From NCBI GenBank assembly GCA_016765685.1, contig JAESPR010000067.1:23579-87578 (forward strand): a stretch of DNA of 64,000 nucleotides. Reading direction: 5' to 3'. Below are positions 35,225-43,647 of the stretch, piece after piece. The notes below the pieces were generated by a model. It was given only the letters and a program-made list of their open reading frames with translations. It did not search any database and was not told the DNA's origin. Within the stretch, counting starts at the first letter, position 1; each line of letters opens with the position of its first letter. The translations under genes were made by a program, and so were the position numbers. Source of the stretch: Colwellia sp. (GTDB lineage Bacteria; Pseudomonadota; Gammaproteobacteria; Enterobacterales; Alteromonadaceae).

Positions 35225-36682
35225 ATGCATCCTTATTATGAAGATGAATATCCAGTCCTCAAGCAACTAAGCACATGGTTTAAGCAAAAATCAGCTGAGG
35301 AACTGACCGAGATTATTATCAGCTACATTGGTGAGTCAGCCAACGAGCAAAGCCGTTGGCAATTGGCGATGTTAAATGACCAAGGTGGTTTGGCTGGCGC
35401 AGACATAAAAAATATGATCGACAAAGCCCTGCCAGAAGAAGGTGTATGGAGTTGGCAAGAGGTTAGCGGTTATTTTGAACATACCGATAATATGTTTACT
35501 GAAATTTTTGTTGCTATCGAAGCGTTATCGGCATCGAAGCAGTGGCAACATATTTTATATTCTCTGCAACGATTAAATAAAGTTCTAGAGCAAATAGACG
35601 ACTCAGGCGGTTTTCGTTTTGATCTTGAAGGACAACTTAATCAAAAACTCACCGCATTGTTTACCCAGCAAACATGGTCGGATGATAAAAAAGCGCAGTG
35701 GATCTTTGAGCACTATAAAACTTGGCAATATGATGTTTTTCCTAGCGTGCCAGATGATTTTATCTTAACTGAAAACGTGAATGAACTTTTTATTAACCTG
35801 TGCACCACCGAGGCTGAAAAACGCAGTCAACAAGGTGTCGATTTATCGGTTTGGGACGAAAAATGGGCGTTACAGCGCTTAATTGAACCGCTTATTAAAC
35901 AGGCACAGCAAAAGCATGATTGGCAAACACAATGCCGTTTAATGAATATGACCGCATACAAAGCAGATGATTTCATAAAAATCAGTCAGCTTTGCCTTGA
36001 TGAAAACGAGCCGTTAGAGGCTGAATATTGGTTACAACAAGCTTATCAGTCAGTAACTAAGCAAGTAAGCCATGCGATGGATAAACTCAGTTGCCAAAGG
36101 TTTGCAGTGCAGTTACATCTCGCTTTAAAAGAGTATAAACAAGCGTGGCAACTGGCTTGGCTATTATTTACCGAAAGACCCAGTTTTTCAGGATATAAAG
36201 ACTTGATCGCCTTAGAGCAAAAAACAGCGGTAATAGATGTTGATTTTAAGACTAAAACAGAGCAAGTTTTTAATGAATGTTATGCTGAAAATAGTGCAGG
36301 TTGCATAACAAACAACGCTGATGCGTTATTAAGCTTTTATCTTTATCATCACCAATTAGCAAAAGCGCGTTTATGGGTAAAATCACATAAAGCAAACCCT
36401 AGTCATTTACTTAAGTTAGCCGATTTAATTATTAACGAGCATCCGCAAGAAGCGGTAGAACTTTATTATCGTGTTGTACTACCCACCGTTGCCCAAGGAA
36501 ACAACCAATCTTATCAACAGGCGACGGATTTACTGCTGAGTTTGAAAAAAGCACTAGAAGGCGATGACCCACAAGGTACGAGTGAGTTGTTGAATATTAT
36601 GATCGGTAAAATTATCAAGCAACACAAAGCTAAACGCAATATGATGAAGTTATTAAAAACACATTTTTCAGCATGTTTTTAA
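35225..36682 (+). CDS. Unknown alpha-helical protein (485 aa), possibly DUF6880-like
   Basis: There are no catalytic motifs I can name. The protein is helical with repeat-like segments rich in Trp, Gln and Leu, and includes LEQIDDSGG near residues 115-125. In overall pattern it resembles the C-terminal half of proteins annotated as SWIM zinc-finger/DUF6880, but the SWIM cysteine motif is absent. The ATG at 35225 follows the hsdM remnant stop by 3 bp with no good ribosome site, so the gene may be 5'-truncated by the same deletion that removed hsdM and hsdS. It is co-directional with the rest of the second island. Confidence 0.6.
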   Translation: MHPYYEDEYPVLKQLSTWFKQKSAEELTEIIISYIGESANEQSRWQLAMLNDQGGLAGADIKNMIDKALPEEGVWSWQEVSGYFEHTDNMFTEIFVAIEALSASKQWQHILYSLQRLNKVLEQIDDSGGFRFDLEGQLNQKLTALFTQQTWSDDKKAQWIFEHYKTWQYDVFPSVPDDFILTENVNELFINLCTTEAEKRSQQGVDLSVWDEKWALQRLIEPLIKQAQQKHDWQTQCRLMNMTAYKADDFIKISQLCLDENEPLEAEYWLQQAYQSVTKQVSHAMDKLSCQRFAVQLHLALKEYKQAWQLAWLLFTERPSFSGYKDLIALEQKTAVIDVDFKTKTEQVFNECYAENSAGCITNNADALLSFYLYHHQLAKARLWVKSHKANPSHLLKLADLIINEHPQEAVELYYRVVLPTVAQGNNQSYQQATDLLLSLKKALEGDDPQGTSELLNIMIGKIIKQHKAKRNMMKLLKTHFSACF

Positions 36683-36695
36683 AGGTAGATTAACC

Positions 36696-37033
36696 ATGAA
36701 AAACCTAACACTAAACACAAACCTAGTTAATGACATCAGGCAAATACTTGACCAAAGCCGCCAACAGTTACAGCAAACCGTGCTTTTTATTACTTATTGG
36801 CAACAATGGTACAAACCTATTGTCAAGTAGGCTGCTGCTGTTTGCAAAGTAAGGTTGAAGATGAACAACAAGGTGAAAACCAGGCCAGTTATGGTAAGCA
36901 AGTATTAAAGTTGTTAGCTAATGTGTTAACTGCTGAATTTGGCAAGGGCTTTGATGAGCGTAACTTGCGTAATATGCGTTTGTTTTATTTAGCTTTTCCA
37001 ATTCGGAACGCACTGCGTACCGAATTGAGCTAA
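36696..37033 (+). pseudogene. Broken DUF1016/YhcG-type gene (N-terminal part only)
   Basis: Frame 1 from ATG 36696 reads NDIRQILDQSRQQLQQTV and ends at TAG 36830. A second frame, open from about 36797, continues the same protein with MVQTYCQVG, GENQASYGKQVLKLLANVL and FGKGFDERNLRNMRLFYLAF, then stops at 37033 after RNALRTELS. These are the hallmarks of the DUF1016 N-terminal domain. A frameshift near 36790-36806 and loss of the C-terminal PD-(D/E)XK nuclease leave about a third of the usual length. YhcG-type genes are commonly embedded in type I restriction loci, consistent with the neighbourhood. Confidence 0.82.
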
Positions 37034-37072
37034 ATCCACTATCACAAATTTATATTAGACATAAGGAATGTA

Positions 37073-38044
37073 ATGACTAAACAAATAGAAATTTATCAAA
37101 CCGAAGATGGTGAAATACAGCTTAAAGTAGCTTTAGAAAGTGAAACTGTGTGGTTATCACAAGGGCAGATGATAGAGTTGTTTGGTCGTGACCAATCGGT
37201 TATTTCTCGTCATATTAATAACGTTTTTAAAGAAGGTGAAGTTGATAAAACAACCAATATGCAAAAAATGCATATTGCTAATTCAGACAAACCTGTTTCA
37301 TTTTATTCGCTTGATGTCATTATCTCTGTTGGTTATAGAGTAAAATCTCAACAAGGTGTTAAGTTTCGTCAATGGGCAACCAAAACACTGAAACAGCATT
37401 TATTACAAGGGTATACAATTAACCAACAGCGTTTTGATAAAAACGCTACTGAATTAAAACAAGCTTTGGCATTAATCAATAAAGCACTAAAATCATCTGA
37501 ATTAACTAGCGAAACGAGTAAAGGGCTAGCAGAAATTATTAGCCGTTATACACAAACGTTTTTATGGTTACAGCGTTATGATGAAGGATTATTAGAAGAT
37601 CCAAGTGGTGAAAATGGCGGAAAACTAATAAGCCATGACGATGCCATGAATGCATTAAACCAGTTAAAATCTCAATTAATAACAAAGGGTGAAGCCACCC
37701 AATTATTCGCTCAACCAAGGGGCGATGGTTTGGCAAGTTTGTTGGGTAATTTAGAGCAAACAGTATTTGGCGATCCTGCTTATCCAACCATAGAAAGCAA
37801 AGCTGCGCATTTATTATATTTTGTGGTAAAAAACCACCCTTTTTCTGATGGTAATAAACGTAGTGGCGCATTTTTATTTGTTGATTTTTTAAATCAAAAC
37901 AAACGCTTATTTAATGACGATGGACAAGTGGTTATTAATGACACAGGGCTTGCCGCGTTAACCTTATTAGTGGCAGAGTCTGATCCCAAGCAAAAAGATA
38001 CTTTAATTCGCTTGATCATGAATATGTTGTCAAAGGATATGTAG
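37073..38044 (+). CDS. RhuM-family protein with C-terminal Fic/Doc-like domain
   Basis: The N-terminal about 110 residues are the RhuM domain (WLSQGQMIELFGRDQSVISRH, then YSLDVIISVGYRVKSQQG, FRQWAT..L), a DNA-binding-like module found in virulence and restriction loci. After a helical linker, the C-terminus shows HPFSDGNKRSGAFLF (about 255-269), close to the Fic/Doc consensus HPFxDGNKR. AMPylation or phosphorylation of a host target is therefore plausible. At 323 aa it is full-length for RhuM. It ends 3 bp before hsdR copy 2 and starts 39 bp after the DUF1016 remnant. RhuM genes are recurrent passengers in type I operons, and here it appears intact among decayed partners. Confidence 0.85.
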   Translation: MTKQIEIYQTEDGEIQLKVALESETVWLSQGQMIELFGRDQSVISRHINNVFKEGEVDKTTNMQKMHIANSDKPVSFYSLDVIISVGYRVKSQQGVKFRQWATKTLKQHLLQGYTINQQRFDKNATELKQALALINKALKSSELTSETSKGLAEIISRYTQTFLWLQRYDEGLLEDPSGENGGKLISHDDAMNALNQLKSQLITKGEATQLFAQPRGDGLASLLGNLEQTVFGDPAYPTIESKAAHLLYFVVKNHPFSDGNKRSGAFLFVDFLNQNKRLFNDDGQVVINDTGLAALTLLVAESDPKQKDTLIRLIMNMLSKDM

Positions 38045-38047
38045 CAG

Positions 38048-41000
38048 ATGAAATTTACCGAAGCGCAATTAGAATCCGCCATTATTGAATTACTAGGTGA
38101 ACAAGGGTTTCCTTATATTCCTGGGGGCGATATTGATTCGATTGTTAAACAAATAGAATCGTTGCCAGCCAGTGATTTATACGACAGCAACAAAACCTTC
38201 TGTAAATGGTTAAGCGATGGCTTTGTGTTTAAAAGGGAGCCTTCAGCAGCTCTTAATAACAAAAATGAGCAGCACACACAAAAAGATCTCTATATCCAAC
38301 TTGTCGATTACAGCAATGTTGTTCAGTCAATACTTCCACATCTAGCGCCTGATCTAGTTCAAGATGTAGAGCTGCTGCAAGTTGCAGAGCCTAGTAAAGC
38401 TTATTTAACGCAAAATAATAATGACAGCAACATTTACAAGTTTGTTAACCAACTTGAAATTGAGGGTGCCTCTTTACATGGCGAGGGTGAAAAACGCATA
38501 CCTGATGGCATCTTATATATTAACGGTATACCTGTGGTGGTGTTTGAGTTTAAGAGCGCTATTCGCGAGGAAGAAGCGTCAATCCATGATGCTTATGTTC
38601 AGCTAAATACTCGTTATCGTCGCGATATTCCGGCTTTGTTTGTTTACAATTTTTTTTGCGTGATCAGTGATGGCGTGAATAACAAAATGGGCGGCCTTTA
38701 TTCGCCCTACGAATTTTTCTATGCTTGGCGAAAAGTTACTGGCAATGAATCAATAGAAAAAGATGGCATCAATTCACTGCATACTATGTTGCAGGGGTTG
38801 TTCAATAAAGCACGTTTACGTGATGTGATCCGTAATTTTGTCTTTTTCCCCGACACCTCAAAAGCTGAGGTTAAAATTGTTTGCCGCTACCCGCAATACT
38901 ATGCGGCTAGAAAGCTCTATCAAAGTATTAAAATTAGTAGAAAAGGCTTTATACGTGCTGATGGCTCTCAGGGTGATGGTAAAGGTGGTACGTACTTTGG
39001 TGCTACAGGTTGTGGCAAAAGTTTTACCATGCAGTTTTTATCACGCTTATTGATGAAAAGTGTTGATTTTGAAAGCCCAACTATCGTGCTAATCACAGAC
39101 AGAACTGATCTTGATGATCAATTGTCGCAACAATTTACTAATGCCAAAAACTATATTGGTGACCAAACCGTTATAACGGTAGAAAGCCGAGAACATTTAC
39201 GTGAGTTACTGCAAGGCCGTAACAGTGGCGGTGTGTTCTTAACGACTATCCATAAGTTTACTGAAGAGTCTAAAGTGCTTACTGATCGCAGTAATGTCAT
39301 TTGTATTTCTGATGAAGCGCATCGTAGCCAAACCAACCTTGATCAAAAAGTAAGAGTGATTGAAAAAGGCCCTAACGCTGGAGTAAGAAGGACCTATGGT
39401 TTTGCTAAGTACTTACATGACTCATTACCAAACGCGACTTATGTTGGTTTTACAGGCACACCTGTAGATGCCACGTTAGATGTATTTGGCCAAGTGATAG
39501 ATAGTTACACCATGACTGAATCGGTTAAAGATGAAATAACAGTCAAAATTGTTTATGAAGGCCGCGCAGCTAAGGTTATTTTAAATAATACCAAGCTAGC
39601 TGAGATTGAAGCCTATTATCAGCAGTGCGCAGATGATGGTGGTAACGAACATCAGATAGAGACAAGTAAAAAAGCGTCAGCGAATATGACTTCTATTCTT
39701 GGTGATCCTGATCGTATTCATGCGATAGCGAAAGATTTTGTTGTGCATTATGAAAACCGTGTTGACGAAGGCTCTATCATTAAAGGCAAAGCCATGTTTG
39801 TTAGCAGTGCGCGAGAAGTCGCTTATTTATTTTATAAAGAATTAAAAGAGCTACGTCCACAATGGTTTGAAGTACTTGAGTGTGAGGCTGGCACTGAATC
39901 GACAGTAAATCTAACCGAACAAGAGCGTAAAAAAGCCATTAGCTCAGGTAAATTAGCTAAACCTATGGAACGAGTTAAAATGGTGATGACTCGTGGCAAA
40001 GATGATCCTAAAGAGCAATGGGATTTGCTTGGAGGTAAAGGGCTTGGCAGCAAAGATTATCGTAAAGATTTAGATCGCCAATTTAAAAATGAAAAATCTA
40101 ACTTCAAAATAGCCATTGTTGTTGATATGTGGCTAACAGGTTTTGATGTCCCTTTTCTAGATACTATTTATATAGATAAGCCCATTCAGCGCCATAACCT
40201 AATTCAAACCATATCACGCGTTAATCGTAAGTTTAAAGATAAAGACAAAGGCTTAGTGGTTGATTACATCGGCATTAAAACGCAGATGAATAAAGCCCTA
40301 GCCCAGTATTCAAAAACTGATGAAAGTAATTTTGAAGATATTGCTCAATCAGTCATTGTAGTAAAAGATCATTTAGATCTTCTAGGTAAGTTGTTACACA
40401 AATTTGATGAAGCGCCTTACTTTACTGGCCAACCTGTACCACAGTTAAATTGCTTAAATAACGCGGCTGAGTTTGTATTACAAACGCAGAAACTAGAGCA
40501 CCGTTTTATGGCGTTAGTTAAACGCCTAAAAACAGCTTATGACGTTTGCTGTGGTAGTGAAAAAATCTCACTACAAGAACGCGACGCTATTCATTTTTAC
40601 TTGGCCATCCGTTCTATTGTTTACAAGCTAACAAAAGGTGATGCGCCTGATACCGCCCAAATGAATGCCAAAGTGCGTGAGATGATCGCTGAGGCGCTAA
40701 GAAGTGATGGTGTCGAAGAAATATTCAAATTAGGCCAAGGTGCCAATAGCGAAGGAGATCGAGGTGTTGATATATTCGATGAAGACTATTTAGCCAAAAT
40801 TGAAAAAATAAAACTTCCTAATACTAAAATCAAGTTGCTTCAGCAGATGCTAGCCAAAGCTATTGGTGAATTTAAGCAAGTAAATAAAATTAAAGCTATC
40901 GACTTTACCGAACGCTTTAAATCGTTAGTTGACCAGTATAACGAGCGTAAAGAAGAAGATGTTTTAGTTAGTGGCATACTGGAAGACTTCTCTGATGAAA

Positions 41001-41347
41001 TCATAAATATGCTCCAGGATCTCAAAACAGAGATGGGATCGTTTGAGGACATGGGTATTAATCTAGAAGAAAAAGCTTTCTACGACATTCTGCACTCGTT
41101 AGCGGTTAAATATGACTTTGAATATCCAGACAACAAGCTTCTAGAGCTAGCCAAAGCCGTTAAAGAAGTGGTTGATGACAAAGCTAAGTATACCGACTGG
41201 AGCCAGCGTGCTGATATTAAGGCTGAGTTAAAAGTAGACTTGATCATGTTGCTCGCTAAGTTTGGTTACCCACCTGTAAGCCGTGATGATATATATAAAG
41301 AGATATTTACTCAGGCTGAGAATTTTAAAAAGAACAGAGCAGCATAA
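38048..41347 (+). CDS. Type I restriction endonuclease subunit HsdR (copy 2)
   Basis: This has the same motif series as copy 1: the nuclease segment VVVFEFKSA, Walker A GATGCGKS, DEAH, TGTP and QTISRVNRKF. Long stretches match copy 1 residue for residue. Differences are an in-frame loss of about 30 residues near the N-terminus (after GDI, before DSIVKQ) and short extra loops, including REPSAALNNKNEQ, EGASLHGEGEK, KGFIRADGSQG, IEKGPNAGVR, GTESTVN with ISSGKLA, and ANSEGDRG. The C-terminal HsdM-binding part is intact. The adjacent methylase is destroyed and no hsdS is present, so copy 2 can act only if it pairs with the transposon-borne HsdM-HsdS. It lies 3 bp after the RhuM gene. Confidence 0.94.
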   Translation: MKFTEAQLESAIIELLGEQGFPYIPGGDIDSIVKQIESLPASDLYDSNKTFCKWLSDGFVFKREPSAALNNKNEQHTQKDLYIQLVDYSNVVQSILPHLAPDLVQDVELLQVAEPSKAYLTQNNNDSNIYKFVNQLEIEGASLHGEGEKRIPDGILYINGIPVVVFEFKSAIREEEASIHDAYVQLNTRYRRDIPALFVYNFFCVISDGVNNKMGGLYSPYEFFYAWRKVTGNESIEKDGINSLHTMLQGLFNKARLRDVIRNFVFFPDTSKAEVKIVCRYPQYYAARKLYQSIKISRKGFIRADGSQGDGKGGTYFGATGCGKSFTMQFLSRLLMKSVDFESPTIVLITDRTDLDDQLSQQFTNAKNYIGDQTVITVESREHLRELLQGRNSGGVFLTTIHKFTEESKVLTDRSNVICISDEAHRSQTNLDQKVRVIEKGPNAGVRRTYGFAKYLHDSLPNATYVGFTGTPVDATLDVFGQVIDSYTMTESVKDEITVKIVYEGRAAKVILNNTKLAEIEAYYQQCADDGGNEHQIETSKKASANMTSILGDPDRIHAIAKDFVVHYENRVDEGSIIKGKAMFVSSAREVAYLFYKELKELRPQWFEVLECEAGTESTVNLTEQERKKAISSGKLAKPMERVKMVMTRGKDDPKEQWDLLGGKGLGSKDYRKDLDRQFKNEKSNFKIAIVVDMWLTGFDVPFLDTIYIDKPIQRHNLIQTISRVNRKFKDKDKGLVVDYIGIKTQMNKALAQYSKTDESNFEDIAQSVIVVKDHLDLLGKLLHKFDEAPYFTGQPVPQLNCLNNAAEFVLQTQKLEHRFMALVKRLKTAYDVCCGSEKISLQERDAIHFYLAIRSIVYKLTKGDAPDTAQMNAKVREMIAEALRSDGVEEIFKLGQGANSEGDRGVDIFDEDYLAKIEKIKLPNTKIKLLQQMLAKAIGEFKQVNKIKAIDFTERFKSLVDQYNERKEEDVLVSGILEDFSDEIINMLQDLKTEMGSFEDMGINLEEKAFYDILHSLAVKYDFEYPDNKLLELAKAVKEVVDDKAKYTDWSQRADIKAELKVDLIMLLAKFGYPPVSRDDIYKEIFTQAENFKKNRAA

Positions 41348-41366
41348 GGAATTGGAGAATTAATAT

Positions 41367-43193
41367 ATGAGTATCATGCAACAATCAAGTAAAGCACTAG
41401 ATCGGTCATTAAGTGATTGGTTTTTAACAATAGCCAATGGTCAGATAAAGTTGCCAAGATTCCAACGACATGAAGCATGGGATCAGCATCGCATTTCCAG
41501 TTTTTTAACAACAGTTATCCACAATTTACCTGTAGGTGTGGCATTAGTACTAGAAGTAGGTGATGAAGAGAAGTTCATTTCTAGGTATATTAAAACTGCT
41601 GAAGAAAATAAAGAAGTGAGAGTTAACCAGCATTTATTAGATGGTCAACAACGGTTAACAGCTATGTGGAGGATGTTACATAATAATTATGAAAACGAAA
41701 CCTATTTTGTTCACATACAAGAATTGGATAAGCAACAAGAGATTGACGAAGAATCTGATTTAAAAGTTTATGCTAAAGGACGTTATTTCCGTCAAGATGG
41801 TCGTCAGTTTCCTTTGTGGTGTGATATTCCAAAAGACTGCTTAGATAGAGGGCTTATTCCAACACAGCTCCTGAGACCGCAAGATATACAAACAGAAATT
41901 GATCAATGGATTAGTGATGCTACTGCATTTATGGAACCTAAAGAAACGGATGAAAATTCGTTTGCCAAGTTAAAAGATTATACTGCTTTTAAAGAACAGC
42001 TAAAAAGCCAAATTACTAAGTTAAGAGAAAGGGTTGCTCACTTTAACCTACCTTATTTATCTCTCCCTACCACAACAGAAAAAGAAGTTGCATTACAAGT
42101 TTTCATTAATATGAATACTAATAGCAAGCCATTATCTCGATACGACATAATTGTTGCAGAAGTTGAAAGTGCAACAGAAGATTCACTTCATGATTTACAA
42201 CAAAAGTTGATTGAGAAGTATCCTGCGGTTGAAAGATATCATGATGTATCGTTTCAGATATTGGCAACTTCTGCATTGCTACAGGATAAGTTGCCTAATG
42301 AGCGTGGCATGATTGATATGGATAAAATACTGATGGTTGGCCAATGGTCAATAATGGAAGAGTGCCTTAATAAAATGGCAAGTTTCTTAGCTGCTCAAGG
42401 TATTCATGATAAGCAAAGGCTGCCAACAAATGCGGTGCTTGGGGTTATAGCTGCTTGTTATCGAGATATCCCTGATACGGGCGATTTTAGAGGAAAAGCA
42501 GAGCTGTTGTTACAACGATATCTTTGGTCAGCATTTTTTACCGACAGATATGAAAATTCTGCCGCAAGTCGAGCGCATATGGATTACCGAGGCTTAAAAA
42601 AATTACTTCAACAAGGTGACTTTGATGAAGAGCACTTTAGTGAAGTGCCTGTTTTGAACCGAGATGAGTATCCATTAGCTACCGCAGAAGAACTAGAGAC
42701 AGTTGATTGGCCCAAAAAGCAAAGTATTAGGGCAAGAGGAATATTAGCTGTTGCAAGTCACTTAGGTGCATACGATTTCGCGGATAATCAACCTGCTAGT
42801 TATGAGAGCTTACAGCACCGTGAATATCATCATCTATACCCTGATGCCTTATTAAAAGAAGTTGAAATGAATAGCTATCTTGCACTTAATTGCGCATTGA
42901 TTACCTGGAAAACCAATAGAACTATTGGCCGTAAAGATCCGCTTAAATATATAGAGGAAAGAACAGGTTGGGTAGATCAAGAGGTTATTGAGCAAAGGTT
43001 AAATAGTCACTTAATTCCATATAGAGAGTTAGCTTGCTCAGAGTACGGTGAGCTTGATGAGCTGAAGAGAGATCTTGTTGTAAGTGACTTTAATCAGTTC
43101 ATTAAAAGAAGAGCAATATTGATATCAGGCGCTGTTGCAAAACTAGCAAGTGGTAAAGCTTTAACTGTTGCTAATGTAATGAATATTGATTGA
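41367..43193 (+). CDS. DUF262 protein, GmrSD-like putative type IV restriction factor
   Basis: The N-terminus shows LPRFQRHEAWDQHRISSFL followed by the signature LLDGQQRLTAMW (DGQQR at 92-96) of the DUF262/GmrS ParB-like NTP-binding domain. Near residues 486-510, EYHHLYPDALL followed by NCALITWKTNR fits the HNH/DUF1524-type nuclease of GmrD. The two are fused in one 608-aa chain. Such proteins restrict modified phage DNA or act with restriction systems. The gene begins 19 bp after hsdR copy 2 and is the last gene of the second island. It is intact by eye, so it may protect independently of the broken type I system. Confidence 0.85.
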   Translation: MSIMQQSSKALDRSLSDWFLTIANGQIKLPRFQRHEAWDQHRISSFLTTVIHNLPVGVALVLEVGDEEKFISRYIKTAEENKEVRVNQHLLDGQQRLTAMWRMLHNNYENETYFVHIQELDKQQEIDEESDLKVYAKGRYFRQDGRQFPLWCDIPKDCLDRGLIPTQLLRPQDIQTEIDQWISDATAFMEPKETDENSFAKLKDYTAFKEQLKSQITKLRERVAHFNLPYLSLPTTTEKEVALQVFINMNTNSKPLSRYDIIVAEVESATEDSLHDLQQKLIEKYPAVERYHDVSFQILATSALLQDKLPNERGMIDMDKILMVGQWSIMEECLNKMASFLAAQGIHDKQRLPTNAVLGVIAACYRDIPDTGDFRGKAELLLQRYLWSAFFTDRYENSAASRAHMDYRGLKKLLQQGDFDEEHFSEVPVLNRDEYPLATAEELETVDWPKKQSIRARGILAVASHLGAYDFADNQPASYESLQHREYHHLYPDALLKEVEMNSYLALNCALITWKTNRTIGRKDPLKYIEERTGWVDQEVIEQRLNSHLIPYRELACSEYGELDELKRDLVVSDFNQFIKRRAILISGAVAKLASGKALTVANVMNID

Positions 43194-43262
43194 TATTAAA
43201 TTGTTTTAATATCTATTTACGACAACAATTGGTGTTCACTGCTCATTTTATGACACTTAATG

Positions 43263-43310
43263 GTGTTTGTGTTTGTGTTTGTGTTTGTGTTTGTGTTTGT
43301 GTTTGTGTTT
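43263..43310 (+). repeat. Hexanucleotide microsatellite GTGTTT x8
   Basis: Eight perfect tandem copies of GTGTTT occupy exactly 48 bp in the convergent intergenic region after the DUF262 gene. It is not inside a coding frame, so phase variation of a protein is not expected, but copy number should vary by slippage between strains. Confidence 0.95.
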
Positions 43311-43572
43311 TCCTATTTTAATGCATATTAAAAATAGGAAAGAACTTAACCTTAGAAGTTACTGAAATTAACCGCTAGAATGAAGTTATTCTAAAATTTA
43401 ATTTCTCATGGATACGACAGCTTATGGTGCATTCATCATAATCGGATATTTAAGTAAATTAAGATGGAAGATAGTCTGATTTTTCGCGATTGAATATTGT
43501 GCCGAATACTGTAGCGGGATAAAACCAAAAAAGTTATCTAAGTGGCTAATCAATGCAGAAGTTGATTAAAAT

Positions 43573-43607
43573 AAAATGCCTGTCAGTATATCACTGACAG
43601 GCATTTT
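43573..43607. terminator. Bidirectional rho-independent terminator
   Basis: A 14-bp perfect stem (AAAATGCCTGTCAG and CTGACAGGCATTTT) with a 7-nt loop is flanked by A and T runs, serving both the protease gene on the minus strand and rightward read-through from the island. Confidence 0.9.
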
Positions 43608-43647
43608 TGTTTCTTATACTAATAAAGTGGAGCTATTAGCTCTACGT

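Larger units (their letters stand above)
43194..43647. other. Intergenic region closing the second island
   Basis: This 450-bp gap lies between two converging genes. It contains the GTGTTT microsatellite and a strong hairpin terminator. The segment between them (about 43320-43570) is AT-rich with no recognisable gene. I could not find an ACA terminus or TnsB-like sites that would mark this as the end of an older Tn7-like element. Confidence 0.5.

Noticed and set aside
36797..37033. 78-aa frame as an independent small gene
   Set aside because: It is the frameshifted continuation of the DUF1016 N-terminal domain that begins at 36696.
38048..41347. Second hsdR as an assembly duplicate of the first
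   Set aside because: The copies differ by scattered substitutions and several in-frame insertions, and they have different neighbours, so it is a real paralogue.
43263..43310. Possible CRISPR-like repeat array
   Set aside because: The unit is only 6 bp with no spacers; it is a plain microsatellite. No cas genes are present anywhere in the window.
43194..43647. End of an older Tn7-like element closing the second island
   Set aside because: I found no TnsB-like sites, no terminal ACA with TAATT, and no second set of tns genes.
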